DNA from: a virus | DNA length: 27,853 nucleotides | Strand: one strand, 5' to 3' | Virus record (IMG/VR): IMGVR_UViG_3300034068_001138 | Span: 1-27,853 of that record | Translations under genes and position numbers: made by a program | Notes under the pieces: model-generated | Databases searched by the model: none | What the model was told of the DNA's origin: nothing | The model's input: the letters and a program-made list of their open reading frames with translations, nothing else | Shown here: piece by piece, positions 27,806 to 27,853 of the stretch | Numbering within the stretch: the first letter of the stretch is position 1 | Layout of the letters: each line of letters starts with the position of its first letter

Positions 27806-27835
27806 AATATAAAACCAGAAAATAAAAGTATTCAA
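27806..27835 (-). promoter_or_regulatory. Candidate promoter for nrdB-nrdA
   Basis: On the minus strand TTGAAT (27835-27830) is followed after 18 bases by TATATT (27811-27806), a fair housekeeping -35/-10 pair. The same site also reads as TTG, 21 bases, then TATATTTA, close to the Bacteroidota promoter form TTTG-N19-21-TAnnTTTG. It lies about 27 bases upstream of the nrdB start. AT-rich DNA makes such matches common, so confidence is low. Confidence 0.3.
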
Positions 27836-27853
27836 TTTTAATTATAAAATCAA

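Noticed and set aside
1-27853. tRNA genes, integrase, insertion sequences or reverse transcriptase
   Set aside because: I found no cloverleaf candidates in the short spacers and no coding frame with transposase, integrase or reverse-transcriptase motifs.

Overview
The window is a strongly AT-rich, densely packed piece of a large tailed-phage (or prophage) genome that probably infects a Bacteroidota host. Phage assignment rests on a T4-type contractile-tail baseplate pair (gp25-like and gp6-like), a row of large baseplate or fibre proteins, and a phage-style class I ribonucleotide reductase pair. Host assignment is inferred from SprB-type adhesin repeats, a Fibrobacter-succinogenes-major (FISUMP) domain, starts that mostly lack a Shine-Dalgarno sequence, and a NrdB sequence of Bacteroidota character. 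I cannot name the phage.

Layout. Positions 27779-25164 (minus) carry nrdB then nrdA, for deoxynucleotide supply. They end at a bidirectional terminator (25103-25142) shared with the only plus-strand gene, a small 86-residue protein at 24821-25081 whose N terminus looks like a cleavable capsid-targeting sequence. A short AT-rich spacer separates that gene from a long minus-strand run of structural genes: gp25-like wedge protein, gp6-like wedge protein, a 1700-residue protein with an Ig-like N-terminal domain and four predicted membrane segments, an unrecognised 553-residue protein, a Thr/Pro-rich protein, a FISUMP-domain protein, three proteins of unclear role (one with a PKD-like fold), a 988-residue protein with a tail-protein-I-like core, a seven-repeat SprB-like protein, a duplicated two-domain protein, a Thr/Pro-rich two-linker protein, and two tail-fibre proteins built on Gly-Thr-Ser / Gly-Ser-Ser repeats. 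The last fibre gene runs off the left edge of the window.

The structural genes overlap or abut by a few bases (TAATG, ATGA, TAAATG), so they are probably translated as coupled sets. Read together, gp25 and gp6 should form the wedge core, the 988-residue and 1700-residue proteins are candidates for large wedge or periphery components, and the downstream genes supply a varied collection of adhesive or spacer modules (SprB, PKD, FISUMP/C-type-lectin-like, C1q-like, Thr/Pro linkers, Gly-x-Ser stalks) for host recognition.

The most unusual points are the membrane-segment bundle inside a very large baseplate-cluster protein, the 1.3-kb perfectly in-frame 18-bp repeat array in a fibre gene, the candidate capsid-targeting peptide, and the density of Bacteroidota-type adhesin modules. 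No gene-free stretch longer than 300 bases exists; the longest spacer is 141 bases (1706-1846).
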